Shown here: piece after piece, positions 44,607 to 55,617 of the stretch | How positions within the stretch are numbered: position 1 is the stretch's first letter | How the letters are laid out: each line of letters opens with the position of its first letter | Assembly (NCBI GenBank): GCA_033439765.1 | Contig: JAULSN010000004.1 | Coordinates: 878,001-942,000 of the forward strand | From: Lasiosphaeria ovina | Lineage: Eukaryota; Ascomycota; Sordariomycetes; Sordariales; Lasiosphaeriaceae | Length of the DNA stretch: 64,000 nt | Direction of reading: 5' to 3' | Notes under the pieces: model-generated | What the model saw: only the letters and a program-made list of their open reading frames with translations | Told to the model about the DNA's origin: nothing | The model's database searches: none | Position numbers and translations under genes: made by a program

Positions 44607-46803
44607 TTAATTAGAAGTGCGAGGCTTCATTCTTTGGGAACCAACCTCTTCGATGGAGCGTTGCATCGCATAGCGAAAAATCGTCACTTTTCTCTGCTGG
44701 TCCAGACGCAGTACGCGGCCAATGGCTTGGTTCTCCACGGCTGGGTTCCACTGGGGCTCGACAATGTGGACCATGTTGGCAACGGTAAGGCCGTTCAGTC
44801 TGGAATCGCAGTCAGCCCCCCGCAAGCCCATCGTTCCATGTCTGCGCATGCAAAGCGGCATCTCTGGGACGTGCGCAAGATAAGGTACCTACCCAACGCC
44901 GCCGGTAGAAAACGTCATCAGTAGAACTCTGGAAGCAGATCTGGTTTAGAACTGCAGCAACATCGCGTTGCGTTTCTTCGCTGGCACATCTCCGTCAACA
45001 CGGAGATAGCCAATCTTTCGCGCCTCCAGGGCGGCGCCAAGAATCCCGAGCGTTGTCTTCCAGAAAGAGAAGATCACACTGGAATGTGTTAGTCTCGCGA
45101 CAACAAGCACGCAAAGGACAGAGAGCTAGCACATCTTACCACTTGTTTGCGAGATAGTGGGTCTGCACGTTCTGGACGATGGCCGTGGTTTTGGATGGCC
45201 ACTTTTTCTCCCCAGCGCCCTGGGCGACCGATTCGCCATCAGCCCAGTTGTCCACATCATGGTCGCCATGACACAGAGAACAGACGAATGGCTTGCAATC
45301 GCGGTGGCCGCTGCGGTACGAGTCCACGTAGCAGTCGCCGAAAAGCAGTCGCCCACACGGCGTAAAGCAACCCGAATTCGTGTTAGACGAGGCGTTTCCG
45401 ATGCACAGGATGTCCACCGAGCAGTGGGCGCAGAGGGCCTCGCCGCTCTGTTGAAGGAGGCTGAGCGTCTCGTCCGGCGGCCGTGAGGGTTTCAGGGCCG
45501 AAGACATAATTGATCCGGGATTGGCCGAGCCGTTGTTGCAGAACATCCGGAGGCGGAGCAACGCCTCCATCACCATTTGGTGCGTCTTTTCATCGCCCAG
45601 GCCCTTGGCCCCTATGGCGATCGCCCTTTTGCAAGCTAGTTCCAATCCTCGGTATTCCCTCCGCTCTTGCGCGGTGAAAGCCGGCTTGCACGTTTCGAAC
45701 TTATGCTCCCGTTTCGGTAATACCGTTTTATTTCTCCTGAGGCAGATGCTTGAAAGGATTAGTTGCAGATTTCCGAGCTCTCCATGCGTAGCGCCTTCGC
45801 TGTAGTGAGCCTTTGTCGCGTAATTTCTGGACGTCGCTGTCTCGCTGAAGATGGGCATCCGTAGGAACTTGATCAGGGATCCAAGGCCATCTAGAGAGTT
45901 TTGAACGGGTGTTCCTGTTAGGCACCACCGTGCTTGCGATGAGATGCTACAAACAGCGTTCAACTGCTTGCTCGACCAGTTTCGGATGGTATGGGCTGTC
46001 TATTGAGTCAGTATCGGAGAAGGGAAGTTGGGAAATGGGGTTTTATCAGTACTCACCTTCATCCAATATCTACCGAAACCAGCTGATCTGATGAAGAAGA
46101 CTGCGGTCTTGTCTTCTCCGATGCTCTGCAAGCACTGTACCGTATGTCGTGAGTACTATGTCTTAGCCTTCCAGCTGCGCGGCAGTTTTTGCTCTATCCT
46201 GGCCGTGATATATGGCGTATCAGATTATTCCAGGGTATAAATGTCTACACCAGGTGGTTAATCTACATCCGGTCTTGATGTATATTACGCCAGGTCGTGA
46301 CGGCAACGCCAAACCTTTCAATTTCCTTTGCCCATGTATTGAGAAGAACTGGAAGACAATGTTCAGCTGCGGTATCATCTTCAAGGGGAGAAATGTGTTG
46401 CCCTTGCGTTCAGATGGCACAATAACCATGGTCGCCTTGGAGGTGGTAGCGGTGCCTCTGCCAGTGCCAATATGCGAGGCCAAGAAGACAAAGTCTCTTG
46501 CCCGTTCCAGTGACGAGATTATTAGCGCCAAGGCTGCAAGAGTCTTGCCGAGCCCCATTACATCTGCCAATATCCCTCCCATAAAGTCTTTGGCCGACTT
46601 ACTCTTGGCTCCGTGACGGAGTTCTAGTAACTGTTTGAAACGCTGTGTTAGCCACTTGCCTGGCCGGTCAAGGGCAGGCCGGCATGGAAGACTAACTAAT
46701 CTTCTCCGCTAGGGAAGGTCTTGAGATCCCACAGACCAGCCTCTTCACTTGTTGATTGGGCCTCGCGACGAATCATGAAATCCAGTGCCTCCTGTTGATG
46801 CCT
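44607..46803 (-). pseudogene. SNF2-family helicase with RING finger (RAD5/RAD16-like), decayed
   Basis: Blocks appear in family order on the minus strand. Near 46800 comes HQQEALDFMIRRE; near 46580 GGILADVMGLGKT (motif I). A W..EI-type segment in a shifted frame and DIVLTTYGTV (motif Ib region) follow. DEAH is restored by an intron near 46063, then WCLTGTPVQNSLDGLGSL (motif III). A RING-like CAHC..C..C..H..C cluster is at about 45430-45270. Helicase C-terminal blocks VIFSFWKTTL, LLMTFSTGGVG, NPAVENQAIGRVLRL and a terminal stop at 44607 complete it. In-frame stops lie at 46165-46163, 46072-46070 and 44948-44946, plus at least one frame change. These proteins remodel chromatin or ubiquitinate at stalled forks; this copy is unlikely to work. 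Confidence 0.75.
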
Positions 46804-47345
46804 GCGGTGGCTGTTAGCCTTGTGTTTTCCACCGAGTGTCAAGTAGACAAATTACCTACTGGAAGAGGGGGGTCAAGATACGAGTGCCTCTTGTAGCCAT
46901 GGCAAATTAACCCAGCCCAGAGGCTGACTCGAAATTCGTTGACAATACCGGTACCCAGGTAGCGTCGAGCTTCGTCGATGCATTCAACTCCCTGCTGACA
47001 CTTATCAGCAGATCGGGGAGCAGATCCCACTTCTGGAATCCTACATAGACCTATCCTCAAAAAATGCTCATATGCGGCAGCTACTGATGATGATATACGA
47101 GGACATTCTTAGAGTTCATGCCATAGCTCTCCGATACTTCCGACAAAAATGTACGTCCCCCTGTCGAGTAATCCACTAGACTTACAACACACGCTGACTA
47201 AGTCGTACAGCTCATAGTGTGGCGATCGCTCTTTCAGACGAGCTGGAAAGGGTTTGCGTCGGAAATCGACCTACTGAAAAACAACCTGGCTCGTCATCGT
47301 CGACTTATTGAGACCAGAGCCTCCCTTGTCGAGTTCGAAGCGGTT

Positions 47346-47353
47346 TAGAACAT
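47346..47353. repeat. 8-bp target-site duplication, left copy
   Basis: TAGAACAT immediately before the left inverted repeat. The right copy at 48427-48434 is CAGAACAT. The single difference is C to T in a CA context, and the change creates the in-frame stop of the NLR. Confidence 0.8.
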
Positions 47354-48426
47354 GAGCGAGTCTCCTGTAACTGTTAAAACGTCCCTTCACACTATAATCC
47401 ACCACACATAACCCTAACCCTGCCTGCATGCCCGCCCGCCAGTACATCCAAGATTCTGCCGCGCAGTAATTTACCACTTTTTACCACAACCACATATCGT
47501 CGGCACCGCATCCAATCGATGCATCGGTATGGCTTCATTTTTTCATCGTTTGCAACGTCGCGCAGTACTAACTAGCGATAAAAATGGCTGCCCTTGAAGA
47601 TTTGAGCGACCTCAGCGACCCCGGCGATACGACCGATAGAAATACGCCCCATGCGTATCTCTCTACCCGGGAGCGAAAGACAAGATTCCCGTCTATAAGC
47701 GAGGGTCAAACCCCGACAGTGCCGACACTCGGGTGAGCGAGCAGAGCCGCGGAAACTGCAAGGCTCGAGAAGATTGCACAGCAAACCTCAGGCAACGCGC
47801 AGCAACCTGCAGCTGCCGCGGAGCAACCAAACTACGAGTCGCAGTCGATAACGGCAACCGATGGAGGCCGCGTAGAAACCAAGCTACGAGTTGCCGGCTG
47901 GCAGGCAATAAGCAGTTCTCAATACCAAGGCACGCAGCGTGCTAGCCGGGGCGGCACAACATCACGAGCTTCACGTGGCCCTGCAGCCTCTGTAGTAGCT
48001 GAAGGTCGTATTGTAAGGCCTACACGAAGTGGAAGGGTCCTGCAACTGACTGCCCAGGCATTGGAAGGCATGGATCAGTGAGGCTGTTAGTTGCATGCAG
48101 TTGTGAGTGGTGTAAGCAGGTCTGCAGTTTTTTATTGCATTTTTGGCCCTGTTACGCAAGCGAATTCAACGAAGTCAGCTTCGCTTTTTATTATAGATTT
48201 GAACGATTTGAGCGAATCCACGGCCCTGAGCTAGAATTACCGTATTCAGAAGTGTGTTGACGTTGGCGACGGCGGCGAGGTGCAATTGCGATACAACTGC
48301 GTTGCCATCGCTTGGAGCGGGGCAGCCAGCGAATGTGGTATTTTCCTGGGCGGTGAGCTGTAAAGCCTTGGGACCTATGTACCTACAGTGTGAAGGGAGG
48401 TTTTAACAGTTGCAGGAGACTCGCTC
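47354..48426. mobile_element. non-autonomous DNA transposon with 40-bp TIRs (hAT- or Mutator-like)
   Basis: Left terminal repeat 47354-47393 and right terminal repeat 48387-48426 are inverted copies with 2 mismatches in 40; both begin GAGCGAGTCTCCTG at the outer end. The element is 1,073 bp and is flanked by an 8-bp duplication. It carries no complete transposase. A short frame (47584-47739, MAALEDLSDLSDPGD) and a later fragment ending RPTRSGRVLQLTAQALEGMDQ at 48081 look like remains of one coding region. 8-bp duplications are usual for hAT elements, while long TIRs with 8-11 bp duplications also fit Mutator-like elements; the superfamily is not settled. Confidence 0.85.
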
Positions 48427-48434
48427 CAGAACAT
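48427..48434. repeat. 8-bp target-site duplication, right copy
   Basis: CAGAACAT follows the right inverted repeat directly. Using this copy in place of the left one rejoins the NLR frame across the element. Confidence 0.8.
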
Positions 48435-51112
48435 ACGCACACAGTCTGAAGCAAACTTTCGGAAGCTCAAACTTTCTGAAGAGAGGCGACGCAAGACGGT
48501 CGTGTTTCAATGGCTATCTTCCCCAGATGTCCAGGCCGCTCATCAGCGTTGTCTGGAAGCCAGGGCCTGGAATCCCAAGTCCTGCCAATGGATTCTCACA
48601 GACAACTCCTTTCAAGAATAGGTTGAGCCACTCTTTTGCTCAACCCCACTCCTCTGGATTAACGGAAAACCAGGCGCAGGTAAGAAATTTAATTCTATTA
48701 AAATGGCTATTGCGAGGCTTAGCTGACATTTCGAAGGTAAATCCGTGTTGGCCTCCATCGTCATCAAGCGTGTGAAAGAGCTGAATGGCGTTTCGGTGGC
48801 CTTTTTCTACTTCGCCCACGGAAATCAGAGCGAGACAAATTCGTTCCCATGGCAAGGGCAATCCTCTCTCAGCTCCTCACACAGGGCGCATCTCTTCTTC
48901 TTCACTTCGAGAAGACTTTAACATCCAGTGGCCAAGCCACCTTGTCGAGTCGCGAACATGCGAAAGATTTGTTGGACATCGCTTTAAAGTGCCGCAAGAC
49001 CTACATTATTCTAGACGGCATAGACAAATGCGCAGAGATGATCGAAAGGAGATCTGCACTTGGTTTAGATCTTTTGCAGATTCGCTTCCTACCGCTAAAA
49101 AAGACGAGACCCGGTGTCTTTTCATCAGCCAGGACGATGGTTTTGCCTGAAAGGATCTCTCCATGTTGCTGACCCTTAGCATCATGGAGCATCAGACGAG
49201 AGGAGAAATTACGGAGTATGCTCTCCACTGGCAGAAACTAATCGAAGAAAGATTTTGGGCCATTGCGGGATCTTGGGTTAGACGTCGCCAAAATTGTGCC
49301 GGAGCGGTCTCAGGGTGAGTTCAACCTACTCCAAGTCGATGTCGATGTCGCAGGGGTCAGGGGTACGGGGGTTAGCTAACTGGCGCACAGGCATGTTCAT
49401 CTTTGCCAAGTGTGTCCTCACAGAACTGTACCAGCAACCGTCGAGAGAACACCTTCTCCAAGAATGGGGAGCCGAAAGGTTCCCTGGCGAGCTGGAAGAG
49501 GTGTACAATCGGATACTTGGACGGCTCATGGACGGCCACACCGTTCAGCAACACAATATCACCAAGAAACTGCTGTCTTGGATCTCCCTTTCCAAGCGGC
49601 CATTGCGGTGGTATGAGATCCAAGCTGCCATCTCGATTGACTTTGGAAACGAGACTATCAACGAAGCGAATCGCCGTTTGGTCGATACGTCGAAAGATCT
49701 GTGCGCGTCCTTCGTCGAAGTACATGCGGACCAAACTATCGAGTTCGTTCACGACACTGTCAGAGAGTAGGTCACGGGCTTTGGCTGGGGTTTGATATGC
49801 GGGATACTTTATTGTGGCCTCTTGCTAATATTTTGCAGTTTCTTGAAATCCAAATGTGTGAGTGTCGTAGTAATTGCCATGGTTGAACTCGAGCTATGTC
49901 TACTGAGCATGGCATACCTCAATTTTTCTGCCATTTGCACCCCGGGTAGAGACGCTCTGATTTCGGACCACATCGCGTTTTACGACTACGTAGTTGCCTC
50001 TTGGGTTCACCATTTGATGGCGTGGTTATCCGAAACAGGTCACGACAAATCTGATATTTTGGAATTGGAGGAGACTTTTGGACAGTTCCTCGACCAACAC
50101 TTTTCCGACGAGTGCCGACCAAGCAACGTATCTAACCAGATGCACGAAAATCTACGGCTCATGAAGGACTTTGAATCTTATGACTCGTTGACGCAAGCCA
50201 TCGTATGGTCACGGAAACAGCTTCTCGTCGCAAACAGCCTGAAGGACGATGAGGATACACAGAGCCAGCTCGATTTCCCCAGAATCACGCAACGTATCAG
50301 GTCACTTCTCGAGGATACAGCCAGGGCAAATCCCGCACCGGAGATCAGAGCGGCGCTGGAGTTATATTACGGTAGAAAATGGTTCAGATGCCCGAAGATT
50401 TACTGTCGGCACTTTTATGACGGCTTCGAACTCCAAGACGACTGAAACAGGCACGTAGCTCGCCACGAGCGAGCCTACTCGTGCACATTCGACGGATGCC
50501 GTATAGCCACTATTGGCTGTGTCTCGAAGAAGGGCCTTGACAAATACCTGCTGGAGACGCACGGCGTGGGAGGGGACGGCGGAGATTTTCCCAACGTCCC
50601 GAATCCGAATGCGACGGGTAAGCAACCAGCAACTTTTCAATGCACGCTCTGTCCGAAGCGCTTCACCCGCGCACACAATCTGAGGTCTCACTTGCGGACA
50701 TACACGAACGAACGTCTTTTTTTCTGCACTGTGTGCGGGAAGTGCTTCGCCAGAAACCATGACCGTAAAACGCAAGAAGACATCCACTCAGGCGAGAAGC
50801 GATTCTCTTGTAAAGGGGACCTGAAAGATGGCGACCAATGGGGGTGCGGAGGCCGTTTACACGAGCCGCGGCCTTCGGACGATACTTCAGATCCAAAGCC
50901 GGCCAGATCTGTATCAAGCCTCTTCTTGATGAGGAGATGTTGGAGCGACAACGATAGATCGAAGAGTATAATAATACTGCCGGTGGTCTCCCAGCTGCTT
51001 TATTGGCACAGTACGCCGCCCTCGCCTAAATGGATTGGAGTCAGGAAGCAGAAGAAGACGAGGCTGGGGAGGGTGATTTAAAGAACGACGTTGCGTTTGT
51101 CCCTGTGCTGCT

Positions 51113-51425
51113 CGAGGAGGCCGGAAAACCTAGGGACTCCAGTGACCTGCTACGGTGATTGGCTGTCTGTGCTTTTTTTTTTCTTTTTTTTTTTTTTTTT
51201 CGTTTCAGTGTGAGGCGTGCCTGTGCTGATGAGGTCGGTCGAAAAACCCTGAGGCTCCAGTAGTGCACAATGGTGATTAGTTGCCACCGTCAACATAGCC
51301 ACCACATGCGCCGGGAAATGGGGGCCGAAGAGTGAGCCTGTCGGAAAACCTGGAGGGAGTCTGTGCTGCCCACAGTAGGTCGAAAACCTGACCCTCTGGT
51401 GATACACGATGCTGATTGGTTCCGA
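51113..51425. repeat. degenerate tandem units downstream of the NLR relic
   Basis: Related phrases recur: GGCCGGAAAACCTAGGGACT at 51119, GGTCGAAAAACCCTGAGGCT at 51236, TGTCGGAAAACCTGGAGG at about 51339, and GGTCGAAAACCTGACCCTCT at about 51378. Several are followed by CCAGT and GGTGATT-like words. The first unit overlaps the NLR stop. Spacing is irregular. Confidence 0.45.
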
Positions 51426-52557
51426 CCGGAGTGACCCACTAGAAACATTTCTCCCATTACCTATGATGGAGACAGTGGAACAGCACTCTACTCGCCGAGT
51501 CGTTAGTGCTACAGAAACGCCCCGGCCAAGTCGCAAGCAGCTCCCCGAAACTGATTTTTGCTATTCAACCCGCCTAACCCTGACCAACCAAGGAGCTTGC
51601 GACTTGGGCGGCGTTTTGTAGCCCTGACGGTTAATTTGTAGATTTGGAAATTGAGGTGGTTCCCGGGAGGGCCGCTAGAGGCAACGTGAAGGACAGTGTG
51701 TGCAACTAGTTCTGGAGCTTCGCTTCTGTTAACGACTACTCCCATCCCGGGTGGAAGGGGATTTTCATTCATCCCACAAGCAGCCAACGAGTTATGACGA
51801 GATAGATGGCGAGGCCGCGGCTCCCCTTCATCCGGTCCAGGCACTGCGAGCGTCTGATGTCCGACACCAAAGCGGCGGGTGTGGTGTGGTGGTGGCGAGA
51901 GGATAAGATGGCATCCGAAACGCAAACACCGGGCGGGCACAGGTGCTGAGGGCAAGCGATGGAGGTGGCGGCTCGTCGGCAGGGTCCGACCCACTGTCTG
52001 TGCAGAGAGATGAGATGGATGGACAGGCCGAGCTTGCCGGCTTCATTTAGCCTCGAGAATCCGGGGGGCGTTGCAGTGGGCATGGAGTCTGTCTTGTCGG
52101 TCGGGAACTGGTGAGGCCCCTGCGGCGAACCGCGGGGTGCGGCCCGAGCAGCAGCTGCTAGTTGCGTGTTTGCGTGCTTTGCTGTTTGATCGCCCAGGGT
52201 GAGGTCGGCGCCGGGTCAATGTGCTAACGGGCGGCGGGCAACGGGCGCGGCGCGGCGTGTTAGCGCGCTGATGCCGCCTAAACTGCACCACAGACCGTGG
52301 TCCTACCTCAGCTGCCTGGGATTGGGTTTCGGGGGGCATCACCGGCTTCGTGTGGGAAGGACAGAACGACAGACGGGGCGGGCGATCACGATCAAAAGAG
52401 ATCGCAGGGCCTGTCTGAGGAAAAAGGCTTGGGGGCGCATCACTGTCGACCTTTCGACTCTTCTTTTTCCCCGTACCATGGACCAGTCTCTCGTGCGCGC
52501 CGATCGAGAACCGACGAGCAGACAGAGCCAGAGCCAGATTCAGACTGATATTACACA
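51426..52557. other. intergenic, no gene recognised
   Basis: GC-rich region upstream of the 7TM gene. Short frames on both strands show no domain. Confidence 0.45.
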
Positions 52558-53448
52558 ATGGCGGCTCAGCAGCCCCCCTTTCCCGTCGCCCCGGACGCCA
52601 CGCCGACGCCGACGCCTACCAACATGAACACCAACAGCAACATGGGCATGGGCATGGGCATGACCATGAGCGCCATGAGCCGGCTGATGGAAGAGACCAA
52701 CGGGCCGCGCATCGTCATCTCGCTGTCCGTCATGACGGGCGTGTCGCTGGTGCTGATGCTGCTGCGCTTCTTCTGCAAGGCGCGCTACGGCAAGCGCTTT
52801 GGTTGGGACGACCACCTGCTGTCGGCGTCGTGGGTGCGTATTGTGTCTTCTCTCAACACATCTGTGAGATGCTAACAAGGTCTACTACTAGTTGTGCCTC
52901 GTCACGTACTCGGTGCTGACCATCGTGGCGGTCAACTACGGCATCGGGCGGCGCAAGGCGCTGATCCCGCCGGGCAGCCTGGTGGTGGCGCTGGAGCTGC
53001 TGTACATTGGGCGGTTTTTTGGGATTATCGCGCTGGCCATTAGCAAGTCGTCGTTCGCCGTGACGCTGCTGCACCTGGCGCGCGGGCCATGGCAGCGGGC
53101 CGTCATCTGGACCATCCTCGTCAGCCTCAACCTCGTCATGTGGACGTGCGGCTTCTCGCTCTTCTTCCAGTGCACGCCCGTGCAGAAGGCCTGGAACCTC
53201 GACGCCCCGGGCTCGTGCTGGGACTCGCGCGTGCAGGTCAACATTGGCATTGGCGCCGGCGGTGCGTGTGACTGTCTCACCCTTTCCCTCGGTGACCCCT
53301 GACTGACATACACAGCGTACTCGGCCGCCATGGACTTTATCCTGGCCATCTTCCCGACCGTGCTGATCTGGCATCTGCAGATGGGCACACGCGAAAAGGT
53401 CGGCGTGGTGGTGGCCATGAGCCTGGGCGTGTTGTGAGTTGCCATGTG

Positions 53449-53481
<33 letters not shown>

Positions 53482-53919
53482 GAGAGACCAAACTAACCAG
53501 ACATGAACAGCGCCGGTATCACGGCCATCGTCAAGTCGTACTTCATCACGGGCACGGCGCGGTCGTCCGACTTTACCTTTTCGTCGGCGGACCTGCTGAT
53601 CTGGTCGGCCAGCGAGACGGCCGTGACCATCATGGCGGCGTCGATCCCGTTCCTGCGCCTCATCGCCAAGGAGGTCTCGGGTAAGACACAGCAGCGGTCG
53701 GCGGCGCGGCACACCAAGAACCTCACGGCAGCCACGGCCACGGCCACGGCCAGGCCGAAACCGTCCGAGTCCGACGGCTACGACAGCGAAAAGGACAGCC
53801 TGGATGGCGTGCTCAAGGAGGAACACCGCGCCACCATCCGCATCGCCTACCGAACCGGCCCCGACACCAACACCAGCACAATGCCCATGCCCATGGCCCG
53901 CTATCCCAATGTAATATAG
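52558..53919 (+). CDS. rhodopsin-like (Pth11-related) fungal 7TM membrane protein
   Basis: Four exons, 52558-52833, 52892-53261, 53316-53433 and 53511-53919, keep phase and give 390 residues. The N terminus is Pro/Thr- and Met/Gly-rich (a GMGMGMGM run). The rhodopsin-domain core follows: CKARYGKRFGWDDHL, then YIGRFFGIIALAISKSS, CTPVQKAWN with the conserved Cys, MDFILAIFPTVLIWHLQMGTREK, and WSASETAVTIMAASIPFLR. Seven membrane helices are expected, with a polar cytosolic tail (SDGYDSEKDSLDG). There is no CFEM domain at the N terminus, unlike Pth11 proper. Such proteins are candidate receptors at the plasma membrane; ligands are unknown. Intron 3 carries a (CAT)n microsatellite (about 53450-53481). 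Confidence 0.87.
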
Positions 53920-54237
53920 TTTTGTTCTAGTGTGTTGTTTAATGCCAGCAAGTACTCCGCAAATTTGCGCGCGTGTATGCCGGCCGCCGAGTCGAGACGG
54001 CCGCATCCGAGATCGGGTCGCATTGCGTGATCCCCTAGTTCGTGTCGCCATCTCGGCCCATTTGTCATCGGCGCGGGGATCGCAAGAGCCCGCGCGTATA
54101 ACTACGCGGGGGCAGCTTGCTTGTGTCTGCTGTCTGCTGTCTGCTGTAAATTAATTAATTAATCAACGTCTGAAACATTCACATCAGTCTGTCCATCCCC
54201 AAAACACACATTCCCGACCCCAGTCCCAACCGCCGCC
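53920..54237. other. intergenic, tandem-gene spacer
   Basis: 3' UTR of the 7TM gene and promoter of the next gene. A short CTGCTGT triplication lies at about 54126-54145. No gene recognised. Confidence 0.45.
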
Positions 54238-55617
54238 ATGCCGACCGAGTTCATCAGCCTGACCTTCCCCAACGCGTCGACGGAGCTCGCGCCGATCCCG
54301 GGCGCGAGCATCGACCCCGACTTCCAAGCGCGGTACGCGCGCACGCTGGACGAGTACGGCTTCAACTACACGCTGGTGCCGTACGACTCGTCGTACTACG
54401 ACCCGTGGACGCAGGGCGCCACCATCGCCGCGCACACCAAGAACCTCAAGGTCATCATCGCGCTGCGCCCCAACACCGTGTACCCGACCGTAGCCGCCAA
54501 GATGCTGGCCACGCTGTCGCAGCTCAGCCGCGGCCGCGCCGTCGTGCACTTCATCGCCGGCGGGTCCGACGTCGAGCAGGCGCGCGAGGGCGATTTCCTG
54601 TCCAAGGACGAGCGCTACGCCCGGCTGGCCGACTACATCCGCATCCTGCGGCGGGCGTGGGCGTCGCCCGAGCCGTTCGACTGGGCGTCGCCGTACTACA
54701 CCTTCACCAACTTCCGCAACCTGGTGCGGCCGTACGGCGGCGCGACGACGGTGCCCGTGTCCGTCGGCGGGTCCTCCGACGCCGCGTACGCCGTCGGCGG
54801 GCAGCTGGCCGACATTTTTGGTTTGTGGGGCGAGCCGCTGGCCGACACCAAGCAGCAGATCGACCGCATCTACGGCGAGGCCGAGAAGGCCGGCCGCCCG
54901 CGCGCCGAGTGGCCGCGCATCTGGGTCACGTTCCGGCCCATCGTGGCCGAGACCGACGACCTCGCCTGGGCGAAAGCCCACCGCACCCTCGACCTGCTCA
55001 AGACCAACAAGTCGCCGTACGGCTCGCGGCCGCCGCCTGTTTCTACTACAGCTGCGGCTGCTCCGAAGGAGAAGGAAGAGGGCGTGCCGTTCGCGGCGCC
55101 GCCCGGCGCGCCGCAGAACGCCGGGTCGCAGCGCCTGCTGGCCATCGCGGCGCGCGGCGACGTGCAGGACCGCGCGCTGTGGTACCCGACGGTGACGGCG
55201 ACGGGCGCGCGCGGCGCGTCGACGGCGCTCGTCGGCAGCTACCAGACTGTGGCTGACTCGATCCTGGATTATGTCGACCTGGGCTGCGAGCTGATTTCCA
55301 TTCGCGGGTATGATAACTTTAATGATGCGGTGGATTATGGGCGCTTTGTGCTGCCGCTTGTGCGCGAGGGGTTGGTGGAAAGGGAGGGGAGGGCGAAGGA
55401 GGAGGTTGTTGTCGCTGAACCGGCAAAGGCTGAGGAGGTCGTGGCTGTGCCGACGAATGGTGAGGCGAAGGAGGTGGATGCTGTCGCTGAGACGCCCAAG
55501 GACGAGGCGGTCGTGATCGAGGCGTCAGAGGTTGATGACGTGGCACCCTTGGCGAAGAAGGCCGAGGCGGTTGTGGTGGTTGAGGCGGCCAAGGTCGCCG
55601 AGGCGGTCGCGGCTTAG
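54238..55617 (+). CDS. luciferase-like FMN-dependent monooxygenase (SsuD/alkanesulfonate type) with repetitive tail
   Basis: Intronless, 459 residues. The first about 380 residues match the bacterial luciferase-like/SsuD fold: YARTLDEYGFNYTLVPYDSS, IIALRPNTVYPTVAAKMLATL, RAVVHFIAGGSD, EGDFLSKDERYARLADYIRILRRAW, VSVGGSSDAAY, and LVGSYQTVADSILDYVDLGCELISIRGYD near the end. These enzymes use reduced FMN, often to release sulfite from alkanesulfonates. After about residue 385 an unusual Ala/Val/Glu/Lys-rich tail of about 75 residues with loose EVVA-P repeats follows, beyond the usual family length. The reductase partner is not in this window. Start chosen at the first ATG in good context. Confidence 0.87.
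   Translation: MPTEFISLTFPNASTELAPIPGASIDPDFQARYARTLDEYGFNYTLVPYDSSYYDPWTQGATIAAHTKNLKVIIALRPNTVYPTVAAKMLATLSQLSRGRAVVHFIAGGSDVEQAREGDFLSKDERYARLADYIRILRRAWASPEPFDWASPYYTFTNFRNLVRPYGGATTVPVSVGGSSDAAYAVGGQLADIFGLWGEPLADTKQQIDRIYGEAEKAGRPRAEWPRIWVTFRPIVAETDDLAWAKAHRTLDLLKTNKSPYGSRPPPVSTTAAAAPKEKEEGVPFAAPPGAPQNAGSQRLLAIAARGDVQDRALWYPTVTATGARGASTALVGSYQTVADSILDYVDLGCELISIRGYDNFNDAVDYGRFVLPLVREGLVEREGRAKEEVVVAEPAKAEEVVAVPTNGEAKEVDAVAETPKDEAVVIEASEVDDVAPLAKKAEAVVVVEAAKVAEAVAA

Larger units (their letters stand above)
46970..51158 (+). pseudogene. NLR-like NACHT protein with C-terminal C2H2 fingers, decayed and interrupted
   Basis: The N-terminal helical domain (EQIPLLESYIDLSSKNAHM, MMIYEDILRVHAIALRYF, LVEFEAV) runs to 47345. 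After the inserted element (47354-48426) it resumes with AQNIR-type sequence and SEERRRKTVVFQWLSSPDVQ. The NACHT P-loop GKPGAGKS is split by an intron at about 48680. The Walker B-like TYIILDGIDKC is near 49010. A winged-helix-like part (KKLLSWISLSKRPLRWYEIQ) is near 49560. C2H2 fingers (AYSCTFDGC, FQCTLCPKRFTRAHNL, CTVCGKCFARNHD) cover 50470-50810, and the tail ends at 51158. Stops lie at 47346-47348, 48619-48621, 50443-50445, 50955-50957 and 51027-51029; frame changes occur near 48850 and 50850. NACHT/C2H2 proteins are fungal immune-type switches; this allele is dead. Confidence 0.8.

Noticed and set aside
47408..47422. CCCTAACCCT telomere-like motif inside the TIR element
   Set aside because: Fewer than two full repeat units; expected by chance.
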